Positions 1 through 6,664 of a DNA stretch of 15,282 nt are shown here, piece after piece. A program made the position numbers and the translations under genes. The notes below the pieces were generated by a model, which was not told the origin of the DNA, searched no databases, and saw nothing but the letters and a program-made list of their open reading frames with translations. Numbering within the stretch: position 1 is the stretch's first letter; each line of letters opens with the position of its first letter. Source of the stretch: Rhizobiaceae bacterium (GTDB taxonomy: Bacteria > Pseudomonadota > Alphaproteobacteria > Rhizobiales > Rhizobiaceae); the NCBI GenBank assembly GCA_014380965.1, contig JACMIV010000163.1, positions 1-15,282 on the forward strand, written 5' to 3'.

Positions 1-560
1 ATCGTCTCACCGGGCATCGCGATCTCGCCGAGCACGGCGAGCAGCGCCGCATGCGTTCCCGGCGTGATCAGCAGCGTCTCGGCCGAGGCCTCGATGCCGC
101 GGCGCGAAAGCCAGCGGAGCGCCGCCGCCTTGTCCGCCGCCGAGCCGCCGACGCCCTGATAGCGCATCAGCGAGATCAGCTCCTCGCCGACATGCTCCCA
201 AGCCTGCCGCATCCGGGCGACGAGCGCTGGGTCGGACGGTTCGGGCGGCAGGTTCATGGTGCGGTCGGAAAGCTCGCGGTGGCGCACGCGCACCGAGGAG
301 CCTTCCTCGTCGGCCTTGGCGAAGGTGCCGCGGCCGACCTTGGCGTCGATCAGGCCGCGACGTCTCGCCTCGGAATAGGCCCGCGCGACGGTCGTGAAGT
401 TGAGGCCGAGCGTCTCGGCGAGCGCCCGCTGCGTCGGCATCGCGTCGCCATGGGAGAGCCGGCCGGCGCGCAGGTCCTCCGCGATGGCGTCGGCGATCGC
501 GAGATAGGCGGGCTTGCCCGTCTGGCTGAGGTCGGGGCGCCAGGATGCGCGGGACGTCAT
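1..560 (-). CDS. MocR/GntR-family PLP-dependent transcriptional regulator, C-terminal part beyond the window
   Basis: The minus-strand frame opens at ATG 560-558 (MTSRASWRPDLSQTGKPAYL) and stays open to base 1, giving 186 visible residues. Residues about 12-80 form a GntR-type winged helix-turn-helix; the stretch TQRALAETLGLNFTTVARAY is the recognition region and GLIDAKVGRGTFA the wing. From about residue 115 the chain resembles the start of a fold-type I aminotransferase domain (LISLMRYQGVGG, then LLITPGTHAALLAVLGEI). This is the MocR layout; full-length members are usually 450-500 residues, so over half is missing. There is no clear Shine-Dalgarno sequence before the ATG. The gene diverges from the nit cluster across a 312-bp gap, the usual position of a MocR regulator relative to its target, but control of nit genes is only an inference. 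The family call is firm; ligand and target are unknown. Confidence 0.85.
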   Translation of the reverse strand, partial: MTSRASWRPDLSQTGKPAYLAIADAIAEDLRAGRLSHGDAMPTQRALAETLGLNFTTVARAYSEARRRGLIDAKVGRGTFAKADEEGSSVRVRHRELSDRTMNLPPEPSDPALVARMRQAWEHVGEELISLMRYQGVGGSAADKAAALRWLSRRGIEASAETLLITPGTHAALLAVLGEIAMPGET

Positions 561-598
561 GGCGTGGCTCGTCGATGGAGGAGGGAGGCCGTGGGCCA

Positions 599-627
599 AT
601 CTTACGAAACTGCACAAAAAAGAACAG
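599..627 (-). promoter_or_regulatory. Weak candidate sigma-70 promoter for the MocR gene
   Basis: On the minus strand TAAGAT (604-599) is a fair -10 box. The hexamer 17 bases upstream, CTGTTC (627-622), is a poor -35 box. Transcription would begin around 590, about 30 bases before the ATG. It lies in the only A/T-rich patch of the gap, which is the main support. Confidence 0.3.
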
Positions 628-692
628 GATTTTTGCTCTGCCCGCAAAACAGTCGCCCCTCTGCATGGCTCTTCATCAGGCGCCATTCGGCT

Positions 693-756
693 TGGCACAA
701 ATGATCGCATACTTGCTGGCATGATTGATCGGATGAAGCGGTGGCATTGATCGTAT
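693..756 (+). promoter_or_regulatory. Three direct repeats upstream of the nit sigma-54 promoter, probable activator sites
   Basis: Three copies of TGGCA-N(1-4)-TGATCG-N-AT occur in a row. Copy 1 is 693-710 (TGGCACAAATGATCGCAT), copy 2 is 717-734 (TGGCATGATTGATCGGAT), and copy 3 is 742-756 (TGGCATTGATCGTAT), with the inner gap cut from 4 bases to 1. The TGATCG cores start at 702, 726 and 748, so they sit 24 and 22 bases apart, close to two helical turns. Relative to the start site expected near 801 they lie at about -108 to -45, the usual range of upstream activator sites for sigma-54 promoters. The repeats are seen directly; which protein binds them is not known. Confidence 0.6.
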
Positions 757-774
757 TGAGCGGACCCGTGCGAT

Positions 775-790
775 TGGCACGGTGCTTGCA
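775..790 (+). promoter_or_regulatory. Sigma-54 (RpoN) -24/-12 promoter of the nit cluster
   Basis: TGGCAC (775-780), five bases, TTGCA (786-790) matches the RpoN consensus TGGCACG-N4-TTGCW almost base for base, including the G at 781. The invariant GG (776-777) and GC (788-789) are separated by exactly 10 bases. Transcription should start about 12 bases further, near 801, leaving a leader of roughly 72 bases before nitB. Such a promoter needs an ATP-driven enhancer-binding activator, and none is encoded in the window. It fits the nitrogen-starvation role proposed for this gene set. Confidence 0.88.
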
Positions 791-823
791 TGTTCGGTCG
801 TGCAACGGCGCGGCCGGCGACGC

Positions 824-835
824 CCGACGCGTCGG
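824..835 (+). other. 12-bp perfect palindrome in the nitB leader
   Basis: CCGACGCGTCGG reads the same on both strands and lies in the expected 5' untranslated leader, about 25 bases before the nitB ribosome binding site. It could be an operator or simply a by-product of high G+C. No longer stem forms around it. Confidence 0.25.
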
Positions 836-872
836 CTCGATCGCATTCACGGCCACCTCGGAGGATCATCCC

Positions 873-1355
873 ATGCCAGCAGTGACCTATCCCAAGCACG
901 AGATCGGCGACCACCTCGTCGACTACGAGGACAAGAAGTTCGAGGACGTGAAGGCGGAGCCCGGCGAAAAGGCGCTCGTCACCTTCCACACCGTCGCCTT
1001 CGAGGGCTCGATCGGTCTCGTGAACATGCTTCAGGCCAAGCGCCTGCAGCGCAAGGGCTTCGAAACGACGATCCTGCTCTACGGGCCGGGCGTCACCTTG
1101 GGAGTCAAGCGCGGCTTCCCGACGCTCGGCGACGAGGCCTTCCCCGGCCACCAGAATTTCAACAACCAGCTCAAGGCCTTCATGGACGAGGGCGGCAAGG
1201 TCTATTGCTGCCGCTTCGCGCTCCAGGCGCTCTACGGCCATGGCGAGCCCTCGCTCCAGGACGGCATCATCCCGATCTCGCCACTCGACGTGCTGGACCT
1301 CAACCTCATCCACCGCAAGGCCGGATCGATGGTCATCCAGACCTGGACTCTTTAG
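873..1355 (+). CDS. nitB: NitB: MSMEG_0572/Sll0783 family nitrogen-starvation response protein
   Basis: A 160-residue soluble protein without signal peptide or membrane segment, the usual length of this family. ATG 873 is chosen because GGAGG (860-864) sits 8 bases upstream; the frame is open further upstream, but that would run through the sigma-54 promoter. Residues 33-75 (ALVTFHT, then [22 protein letters not shown]) have the strand-helix-strand look of a DsrE-like alpha/beta fold, and two adjacent cysteines stand at 112-113 (VYCC). Family members are almost always first in Nit1C clusters, as here, and the protein has no established biochemical activity. The stop (1353-1355) overlaps the ribosome binding site of nitC. 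The family call rests on sequence feel plus the perfect gene context; a function in binding or passing on a pathway intermediate would be speculation. Confidence 0.9.
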   Translation: MPAVTYPKHEIGDHLVDYEDKKFEDVKAEPGEKALVTFHTVAFEGSIGLVNMLQAKRLQRKGFETTILLYGPGVTLGVKRGFPTLGDEAFPGHQNFNNQLKAFMDEGGKVYCCRFALQALYGHGEPSLQDGIIPISPLDVLDLNLIHRKAGSMVIQTWTL

Positions 1356-1368
1356 AGGAACCGCCTCG

Positions 1369-2409
1369 ATGGCGGAGAGGATCGTCAGGGCGGCGGCCGC
1401 GCAGATCTCCCCGGTCCTCGACCGGCCTGGGGGGACCGTCGAAAAGGTCGTGGACACGATCCGGCAGGCTGCCGAGGGTGGGGCCGGGATCGTGGTCTTT
1501 CCCGAGACCTTCGTCCCTTACTACCCCTACTTCTCCTTCATCGAGCCGCCGGTCTCGATCGGCAAGGCGCATCTCGCCCTTTACGAACAGGCGGTGACGG
1601 TTCCCGGTCCCGAGACGCGGGCCGTCTCGGAGGTCGCCCGCCGCCACAAGATCGTCGTCGCGCTCGGCATCAACGAGCGGGACCGCGGCACGCTCTACAA
1701 CGCGCAGCTCCTCTTCGACGCCGACGGCACGCTGGTGCTCAAGCGCCGCAAGATCACACCGACCTATCACGAGCGCATGATCTGGGGGCAGGGCGACGCG
1801 TCCGGCCTGAAGGTCGTCGAGACGGCCGTCGGCCGCATCGGCGCGCTTGCCTGCTGGGAGCATTTCAACCCGCTCGCCAGGTTCGCGCTGATGGCCCAGC
1901 ATGAGATCATCCACGTCGCGCAGTTCCCGGGCTCGATGGTCGGGCCGATCTTCGCCGACCAGATGGAGGTCGCCTGCCGCCAGCACGCGCTGGAATCCGG
2001 CTGTTTCGTGATCAACGCCACGGGCTGGCTGACCGACGAGCAGAAAGCCGCGATCGACCCCTCGGGAACGATGCGCAAGGCCCTCTCCGGCGGCTGCTGC
2101 ACGGCGATCATCTCGCCGGAGGGCGCCCATGTCGTACCGCCGATGAAGGAGGGCGAGGGTATCCTCTTCGCCGATATGGACCTGTCGCTCGCCCTCAAGC
2201 GCAAGCGGATGATGGATTCGATCGGCCACTACGCCCGCCCGGAACTTCTCAGCCTCACCATCGACAACCGGGAAAAGCCGATGGTCCATGCCGAAATCCC
2301 GTTCGACCTCCCTGACGACAGGACCATGAGCGATGACGAACCAGATCATGTCGCCGGAAACGCTGATCAACGAGTTGCAGTCCTTCGGGCTGCGGCTGGT
2401 CGATCCTAA
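1369..2409 (+). CDS. nitC: NitC: Nit6803-type nitrilase
   Basis: A 346-residue carbon-nitrogen hydrolase of the nitrilase superfamily, about the length of Synechocystis Nit6803. The catalytic triad is visible: Glu46 in FPETF, Lys128 in [11 protein letters not shown] and the nucleophile Cys162 in LACWEH, with the accessory Glu135. Nitrilases add water to a carbon-nitrogen triple bond through a thioimidate on the cysteine, giving a carboxylate and ammonia. Purified relatives take aliphatic and aromatic nitriles; in cyanide-grown Pseudomonas the enzyme is tied to cyanide assimilation. ATG 1369 has AGAGGA (1354-1359) 9 bases upstream, so nitB and nitC should be translated together. The C-terminal 26 residues overlap the start of nitD by 77 bases, longer than any other overlap in the operon. 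Cytoplasmic; no signal peptide. The true substrate in this organism is not shown by the sequence. Confidence 0.95.
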   Translation: MAERIVRAAAAQISPVLDRPGGTVEKVVDTIRQAAEGGAGIVVFPETFVPYYPYFSFIEPPVSIGKAHLALYEQAVTVPGPETRAVSEVARRHKIVVALGINERDRGTLYNAQLLFDADGTLVLKRRKITPTYHERMIWGQGDASGLKVVETAVGRIGALACWEHFNPLARFALMAQHEIIHVAQFPGSMVGPIFADQMEVACRQHALESGCFVINATGWLTDEQKAAIDPSGTMRKALSGGCCTAIISPEGAHVVPPMKEGEGILFADMDLSLALKRKRMMDSIGHYARPELLSLTIDNREKPMVHAEIPFDLPDDRTMSDDEPDHVAGNADQRVAVLRAAAGRS

Positions 2410-3502
2410 GGCCGGCGCGGACTCTCGCCGCGGCGGGGCGGGGCCGTCCGACCACAAGGCCGTCATCGTCGATGGCCGCCCGATCATGGCGCCGGTCCAT
2501 ACAGCAACGGCCTTCGCCTCGCCCTATGTGGCGCTGAAGCCGGACGGCGACGGCCGAAGCGTTATCGAGCGCGACGGCGTTCCGGTCGGCGAAGTGTCGT
2601 TTCCGCTCCAGCCGCGCTTCTACAAGCTCCAGACCTTCGACGGGGTGCCCTACAGCCAGATCGCCGTCCTCCATGGGCGAGACGTGCTGGCGACGACCGT
2701 CCTGCAGACCTGCATCCGCTATGAGAGCCGGAAGAAGACCTGCCAGTTCTGCGCCATCGGCCAATCGCTCGCCGCCAGACGCACGGTGGCGCGAAAGACA
2801 CCGGAGCAGCTCGCCGAGGTGGCGCGCGCGGCCGTCCTCCTCGACGGCGTCAAGCACATGGTGATGACGACGGGGACACCGAACGCAACCGACCGGGGTG
2901 CGGCGATCCTCTGCGAGAGCGCCTTCGCCATCAAGGCGGCCGTCAACCTTCCGATCCAGGGCCAGTGCGAGCCGCCGGACAAGGACATCTGGTTTGAGCG
3001 CATGAAGGCCTCCGGCATCGATGCACTCGGCATGCATCTCGAAGCGGTGACGCAGGAGGTGCGCGAGGCGATCATGCCCGGCAAAGCGAGCGTGCCGCTC
3101 GATCGCTACATGGACGCGTTCCAGGCGGCGGTGCCGATATTCGGAAGGGCGCAGGTCTCGACCTACATCCTCGCCGGCCTCGGCGACACGCGCGAACAGA
3201 TCCTCGCCATGTGCGAGCGGCTCGTCGGTCTCGGCGTCTATCCCTTCGTCGTGCCCTTCGTGCCGATCTCCGGAACGCCGCTCGAAAGCCACCCGGCTCC
3301 GTCCTCGGCCTTCATGCACGCGATTCTCGGGCCGCTCGGAGCGATGCTTGCAAAGGCGCGGATGCGCTCGACCGACATCAAGGCGGGCTGCGGGCGCTGC
3401 GGCGCGTGTTCGGCACTGTCGGCGTATGAAGAGAAGGCCGAAGCGGACATCGCCGTGCCCTTCGCGGCGGGGGCAGATTTTCCAGCGGAGATGCGGCCGT
3501 GA
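2333..3502 (+). CDS. nitD: NitD: MSMEG_0568 family radical SAM enzyme
   Basis: A 389-residue protein. The probable cluster-binding cysteines are 127, 137 and 140, arranged C-X9-C-X2-C ([15 protein letters not shown]); the last pair CQFC has the aromatic residue expected before the third cysteine, but the first spacing differs from the standard C-X3-C-X2-[13 protein letters not shown] segment after it could be the SAM-binding Gly-rich strand. The C-terminus carries C-X2-C-X2-C (353, 356, 359; CGRCGAC), a possible second metal site. Residues 1-110 form an extra N-terminal domain. Family members occur in Nit1C clusters and are expected to reduce SAM to a 5'-deoxyadenosyl radical; the reaction is unknown. 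ATG 2333 has AGGA (2320-2323) 9 bases ahead; an in-frame ATG at 2348 is a fallback. The stop overlaps the GTG start of nitE (GTGA). Confidence 0.92.
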   Translation: MTNQIMSPETLINELQSFGLRLVDPKAGADSRRGGAGPSDHKAVIVDGRPIMAPVHTATAFASPYVALKPDGDGRSVIERDGVPVGEVSFPLQPRFYKLQTFDGVPYSQIAVLHGRDVLATTVLQTCIRYESRKKTCQFCAIGQSLAARRTVARKTPEQLAEVARAAVLLDGVKHMVMTTGTPNATDRGAAILCESAFAIKAAVNLPIQGQCEPPDKDIWFERMKASGIDALGMHLEAVTQEVREAIMPGKASVPLDRYMDAFQAAVPIFGRAQVSTYILAGLGDTREQILAMCERLVGLGVYPFVVPFVPISGTPLESHPAPSSAFMHAILGPLGAMLAKARMRSTDIKAGCGRCGACSALSAYEEKAEADIAVPFAAGADFPAEMRP

Positions 3503-4074
3503 TCTTCGAGCCGGTCCATCCCTACATCTCGCCCGCGCATCGCGTGAAGTTCGCGACGGAAGCCTGGGAAACCCGGGGCGCCGCCGCGCTCAGGCACGAC
3601 GTGTTCTGCAGGGAACAAGGCATCTTCAGCGGAGACGACCGGGACGCGATCGACGCCATCGCGATCCCCATCGTCGCGCTCTCCGACAATTGCGGCCAGA
3701 GCGACGAGGTGGTCGGCACCGTCCGCATCCACGACGCCGGAGCCGACGTCTGGTGGGGCTCGCGCCTCGCCGTCGCCAAACCCTATCGCCGGCAGGTCGG
3801 GCTTGGCACATCGCTGATCCGCCTCGCCGTATCCTCGGCCCATGCTCGCGGCTGCAAGCGGTTCCTCGCGCATGTCCAGAGCCGCAACGCGCTGCTCTTC
3901 CAGCGCCTCCATTGGGAAACGCTTGAGGAAACGCTGATCCACGGGCATCCCCACCACTTCATGCAGGCCGATCTCGCCTTCTATCCGCCGATCCTCGACG
4001 GCGCGGCGGGCTTCGTCGCCAAGGGCGTTGCCCGGCCGGCGGCGGAAGCCCGCACGGTAGGGTCCGCCGCCTGA
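3499..4074 (+). CDS. nitE: NitE: MSMEG_0567/Sll0786 family GNAT N-acetyltransferase
   Basis: A 191-residue acetyl-CoA-dependent acyltransferase. The GNAT pantetheine/pyrophosphate loop is at residues 97-104 (RRQVGLGT, matching R/Q-x-x-G-x-G/A), preceded by the strand WWGSRLAV and followed by helix SLIRLAVSSA. The N-terminal part (LRHDVFCREQGIF, residues 31-43) resembles the substrate-recognition part of acyl-homoserine-lactone-synthase-like GNAT proteins. The start is GTG 3499, overlapping the nitD stop by four bases; no independent ribosome binding site is needed. The stop overlaps the nitF ATG by one base (TGATG), so nitD, nitE and nitF are translationally coupled. In some actinobacteria the NitE and NitF parts are fused in one chain, which supports a joint function. 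The acyl acceptor is unknown. Confidence 0.92.
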   Translation: MIFEPVHPYISPAHRVKFATEAWETRGAAALRHDVFCREQGIFSGDDRDAIDAIAIPIVALSDNCGQSDEVVGTVRIHDAGADVWWGSRLAVAKPYRRQVGLGTSLIRLAVSSAHARGCKRFLAHVQSRNALLFQRLHWETLEETLIHGHPHHFMQADLAFYPPILDGAAGFVAKGVARPAAEARTVGSAA

Positions 4075-5054
4075 TGCTGCTGGAGCGCACCCGTTCGATC
4101 GTCGAGGAACTGGCCGCTGCCCCCGGCATCGTCGGCAAGCGCGACATCGCTGCCGCCGTCGGAAAGCTCGGCATCGGGGGTAGCGACGCGGTGCGGGTGG
4201 GGGACGACTGCGCGGCGATTCCCGATGGCGATGGCTACCTCCTTTTTGCCTGCGAGGGCTTCCTCAACGAGTTCGTGACAGCGGAGCCCTTCTTCGCCGG
4301 CTGGTCCGGCATCATGGTCAACCTTTCCGACATCGCTGCCATGGGCGGCCGGGCCATCGCCGTGGTCGATGCGCTCTGGGCCCGCAGCGAAATCGCGGCG
4401 ACGCCGATCCTGGCAGGCCTGCGTCAAGCCTCGGCCGCTTACGGAGTCCCGATCGTCGGCGGTCACACGAACCTTCGTAATTCCGCCGACCAGCTGTCGG
4501 TGGCCGTGCTCGGCCGCGCGACGCAGCTCTTGACGAGCTTCGACGCGGCGCCCGGGGACGCCCTCATCGCGGCGATCGACCTGCGCGGCCGCTATCACGA
4601 CCCGCTGCCCTTCTGGGACGCCGCATCCGGCGCCGCTGCGGAACGACTGCGGGGCGATCTCTCGCTTCTGCCGGAGATTGCGGAGGCGGGCCTGTCGAAA
4701 GCCGCCAAGGACATCAGCCAGGGCGGCGTCATCGGGACGCTCCTCATGCTGCTCGAATGCTCGGGCGTCGGCGCCGTGATCGATCCGCTCGCTGTGCCCC
4801 GGCCGGACGGCGCCGAGATCGGACGCTGGCTCGGCGCATTTCCAAGCTTCGGCTTCCTTCTGTCCGCGCCGCCCGAAAACGTCGCGCCGATCCTCGCGCG
4901 GTTCCACGAGCGTGGCATCGCCGCCGCCGAGATCGGCCGGGTCGATGCGAGCCGCAGGCTCTGCGTTCTGGAGCACGGCGGTCCGTCCCTCGTCTGGGAC
5001 CTCGCGGTCTCGCCGCTGATCGGCTGCGCGCCGGTGCCAGAGGAAGGTAAGTGA
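4074..5054 (+). CDS. nitF: NitF: Sll0787 family AIR-synthase-like ATP-binding protein
   Basis: A 326-residue member of the PurM/ThiL/HypE/SelD fold, which binds ATP at the edge of a dimer and activates a carbonyl, carboxylate or phosphate. Visible motifs are VGDDCAAIP with Asp44-Asp45 (magnesium/ATP site), NLSDIAAMGG at 83-92 (the ThiL-like N-x-S-D-x-A-A-M-G signature), VGGHTN at 128-133 and KDISQGG at 212-218 (second-domain glycine loop). These are the four conserved blocks of the fold, so the protein should be catalytically competent. It follows nitE with a one-base overlap. Its closest functional analogues phosphorylate or dehydrate small molecules; the substrate here is unknown. It ends two bases before nitG, and its last codons carry the nitG ribosome binding site (AGGAAGG, 5041-5047). 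Confidence 0.92.
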   Translation: MLLERTRSIVEELAAAPGIVGKRDIAAAVGKLGIGGSDAVRVGDDCAAIPDGDGYLLFACEGFLNEFVTAEPFFAGWSGIMVNLSDIAAMGGRAIAVVDALWARSEIAATPILAGLRQASAAYGVPIVGGHTNLRNSADQLSVAVLGRATQLLTSFDAAPGDALIAAIDLRGRYHDPLPFWDAASGAAAERLRGDLSLLPEIAEAGLSKAAKDISQGGVIGTLLMLLECSGVGAVIDPLAVPRPDGAEIGRWLGAFPSFGFLLSAPPENVAPILARFHERGIAAAEIGRVDASRRLCVLEHGGPSLVWDLAVSPLIGCAPVPEEGK

Positions 5055-5055
5055 C

Positions 5056-5334
5056 ATGCCCGAGGTGCGCTTCATGGTGAATTGGCCCGACGGGTCGAAC
5101 CGCGTCTGCTACTCGCCGTCCACCGTCATCCACGACTACCTCACCGCCGAGGAGGCGTTGCCTGTTTCCGAGTTTCTGACGCGAGCGACCGCCGGCCTCG
5201 ATGCAGCAAGCACGCGGGTGGCCAAGCTCTACGGCCGCCCTTGCGCGATCGCCGAGCGTGAGGCGCGCGAGATCGCCACCGCCGCAAGGCGTCAGCCGCC
5301 GGACGGCACCGTGACCATCGAGTTCCTCCGCTGA
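5056..5334 (+). CDS. nitG: NitG: MSMEG_0570 family nitrogen-starvation response protein
   Basis: A 92-residue soluble protein, the normal size for this family. It starts MPEVRFMVNWPDGSNRVCYS and has a short helix region VIHDYLTAEEALPVSEFLTRA. It contains two cysteines (18 and 63) and no recognisable catalytic motif. ATG 5056 follows the nitF stop by one base, with AGGAAGG (5041-5047) 8 bases upstream. It occurs only with Nit1C genes as far as known and has no assigned activity. A role as small partner or ligand-binding subunit of one of the enzymes is possible but not shown. Identification rests on size, the N-terminal WPDGS pattern and its exact position in the cluster. Confidence 0.88.
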   Translation: MPEVRFMVNWPDGSNRVCYSPSTVIHDYLTAEEALPVSEFLTRATAGLDAASTRVAKLYGRPCAIAEREAREIATAARRQPPDGTVTIEFLR

Positions 5335-5387
5335 CGAAATTCACCAGGCGCGCTGGGGGCGTCGCCGTTACGAGCCGGGAGGCCATC

Positions 5388-6650
5388 ATGAACCACAGCA
5401 GCCATAAACCGGTCATCATCGTCGGCGGCGGCCAGTCCGGCCTGTCGATGAGCTATTGCCTGACGCAGCGCGGCATCGACCATGTGGTCTTCGAGCGCGA
5501 CGTGATCGCCAGCGCCTGGAAGAAACAGCGCTGGGATACGTTCTGCCTCGTCACGCCCAACTGGCAATGCGACCTGCCGGGCTATCCCTACACCGGTGCC
5601 GATCCGCACGGCTTCATCGCCAAGGACGAGATCGTCGACTATGTCGAGGCCTATGCCCGCTTCTTCGGCGCCCCGGTGCGCGAAGGCGTCGGCGTCTCCT
5701 CCGTCACCAAGGATGGCGATGTCTTCCATGTCGCGGCGAGCGACGGCGACTGGACCGCGGACGCCGTCGTGATGGCGACGGGCGGCTACCACACGCCGAA
5801 GATCCTGCCCTTCGCCAAGGACCTGCCGGCCTCGATCGCCCAGTTCCATTCCTCGACCTATCGCAATCCGCAGTTGATGCCGGAAGGCGCGATCCTCGTC
5901 ATCGGCACCGGACAGTCCGGCGCGCAGATCGCCGAAGACCTGCATCTCGCCGGCCGCAAAGTGCATGTCTGCGTCGGCTCCGCGCCGCGCTCGCCGCGCT
6001 TCTACCGCGGACGCGACGTCACGGACTGGCTGGTCGACATGGGCCATTACGACATGCCGGTCGACAAGCACCCCCTCGGCGAGGGCGTCCGCAAGAAGGC
6101 CAACCACTATCTCACCGGCCGCGACGGCGGGCGCGAGCTCGACCTTCGCAAGTTCGCCTCAGAGGGCATGAGGCTCTACGGCCATGTCGAGAGCCTCGAC
6201 GGCACGATGCTGAAGTTCAAACCGAACCTCGTCCAAAACCTCGACGGCGCGGATGCGAGCGCCAACCGCATCCGCGCACAGATCGACGACTATATCGCGG
6301 CGAAGGGCATCGATGTTCCCGAGGAGGCGCATTATGTCCCGGTCTGGGCGCCGGAGCGCGAGCCGGAGGGGCTCGATCTCCTGTCCGAAGGCATCGCCTC
6401 CGTCGTCTGGTGCACGGGCTTCACGACGGATTTCTCCTGGATGAAGCTGCCGATCTTCGACGAGGCGGGCTATCCCGCCCATCGGCGTGGCGCGACACGT
6501 GAGCCCGGCCTCCACGTGCTCGGCCTGCCCTGGCTCTACACTTGGGGCTCCGGGCGCTTCTCCGGCATTCGGCGAGACGCGGAATACACGGCGGAGGCTA
6601 TCACGGCGCAGCTTCGGGGCGCCGCGGGCGCGAGCCGCACGGCGGCCTGA
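5388..6650 (+). CDS. nitH: NitH: MSMEG_0569 family flavin-dependent oxidoreductase
   Basis: A 420-residue flavoprotein related to flavin-containing monooxygenases (CzcO-like group). The FAD dinucleotide motif is GGGQSG (residues 13-18) after a hydrophobic strand, the NAD(P)H motif is GTGQSG (173-178), and VVMATGGYHTP is the ATG-type linker joining the two. The C-terminal ITLGS/FTTDF-like area VVWCTGFTTDFSW and the SGRFSGIRRDAEYTA segment are typical of the group. It probably uses NAD(P)H and oxygen to oxidise a pathway intermediate, in the cytoplasm. ATG 5388 has GGGAGG (5378-5383) about 4-5 bases ahead. The 53-base gap from nitG is the longest in the cluster but shows no promoter or terminator. 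The gene ends in a hairpin facing the solute-binding protein gene. The substrate is unknown. Confidence 0.92.
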   Translation: MNHSSHKPVIIVGGGQSGLSMSYCLTQRGIDHVVFERDVIASAWKKQRWDTFCLVTPNWQCDLPGYPYTGADPHGFIAKDEIVDYVEAYARFFGAPVREGVGVSSVTKDGDVFHVAASDGDWTADAVVMATGGYHTPKILPFAKDLPASIAQFHSSTYRNPQLMPEGAILVIGTGQSGAQIAEDLHLAGRKVHVCVGSAPRSPRFYRGRDVTDWLVDMGHYDMPVDKHPLGEGVRKKANHYLTGRDGGRELDLRKFASEGMRLYGHVESLDGTMLKFKPNLVQNLDGADASANRIRAQIDDYIAAKGIDVPEEAHYVPVWAPEREPEGLDLLSEGIASVVWCTGFTTDFSWMKLPIFDEAGYPAHRRGATREPGLHVLGLPWLYTWGSGRFSGIRRDAEYTAEAITAQLRGAAGASRTAA

Positions 6651-6663
6651 GCCAGAGGCTGCC
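6641..6663. terminator. Hairpin between convergent nitH and solute-binding protein genes
   Basis: GGCGGCCT (6641-6648) and AGGCTGCC (6656-6663) form an 8-bp stem with one wobble pair around a 7-base loop that contains the nitH stop codon. It occupies almost the whole 14-base gap between two converging genes. It lacks a T-tract on either side, so it is a weak intrinsic terminator at best. Confidence 0.35.
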
Positions 6664-6664
6664 T

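Larger units (their letters stand above)
561..872. other. Divergent intergenic control region between the MocR gene and nitB
   Basis: These 312 bases separate two divergent genes. They contain an A/T-rich patch (599-660) with a weak promoter candidate for the MocR gene, three direct repeats (693-756), a sigma-54 promoter (775-790), a 12-bp palindrome in the nitB leader (824-835) and the nitB ribosome binding site GGAGG (860-864). No coding frame across it has family-like composition. Confidence 0.8.

Noticed and set aside
608..660. NtrC-type site around TGCAC at 611-615
   Set aside because: Only one half-site matches; the partner GTGCA is missing at the needed spacing.
51..704. 217-residue open frame on the plus strand opposite the MocR gene
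   Set aside because: The minus-strand frame encodes a clear GntR helix-turn-helix, so this is its shadow.
693..708. A second sigma-54 promoter beginning at the TGGCAC of 693-698
   Set aside because: The downstream GC lies 11 rather than 10 bases from GG and the TTGC part is missing; the TGGCA is better read as part of the direct repeat.
1333..2487. 384-residue open frame on the minus strand opposite nitC
   Set aside because: NitC on the plus strand has a full catalytic triad; the antisense frame has no recognisable domain and biased composition.
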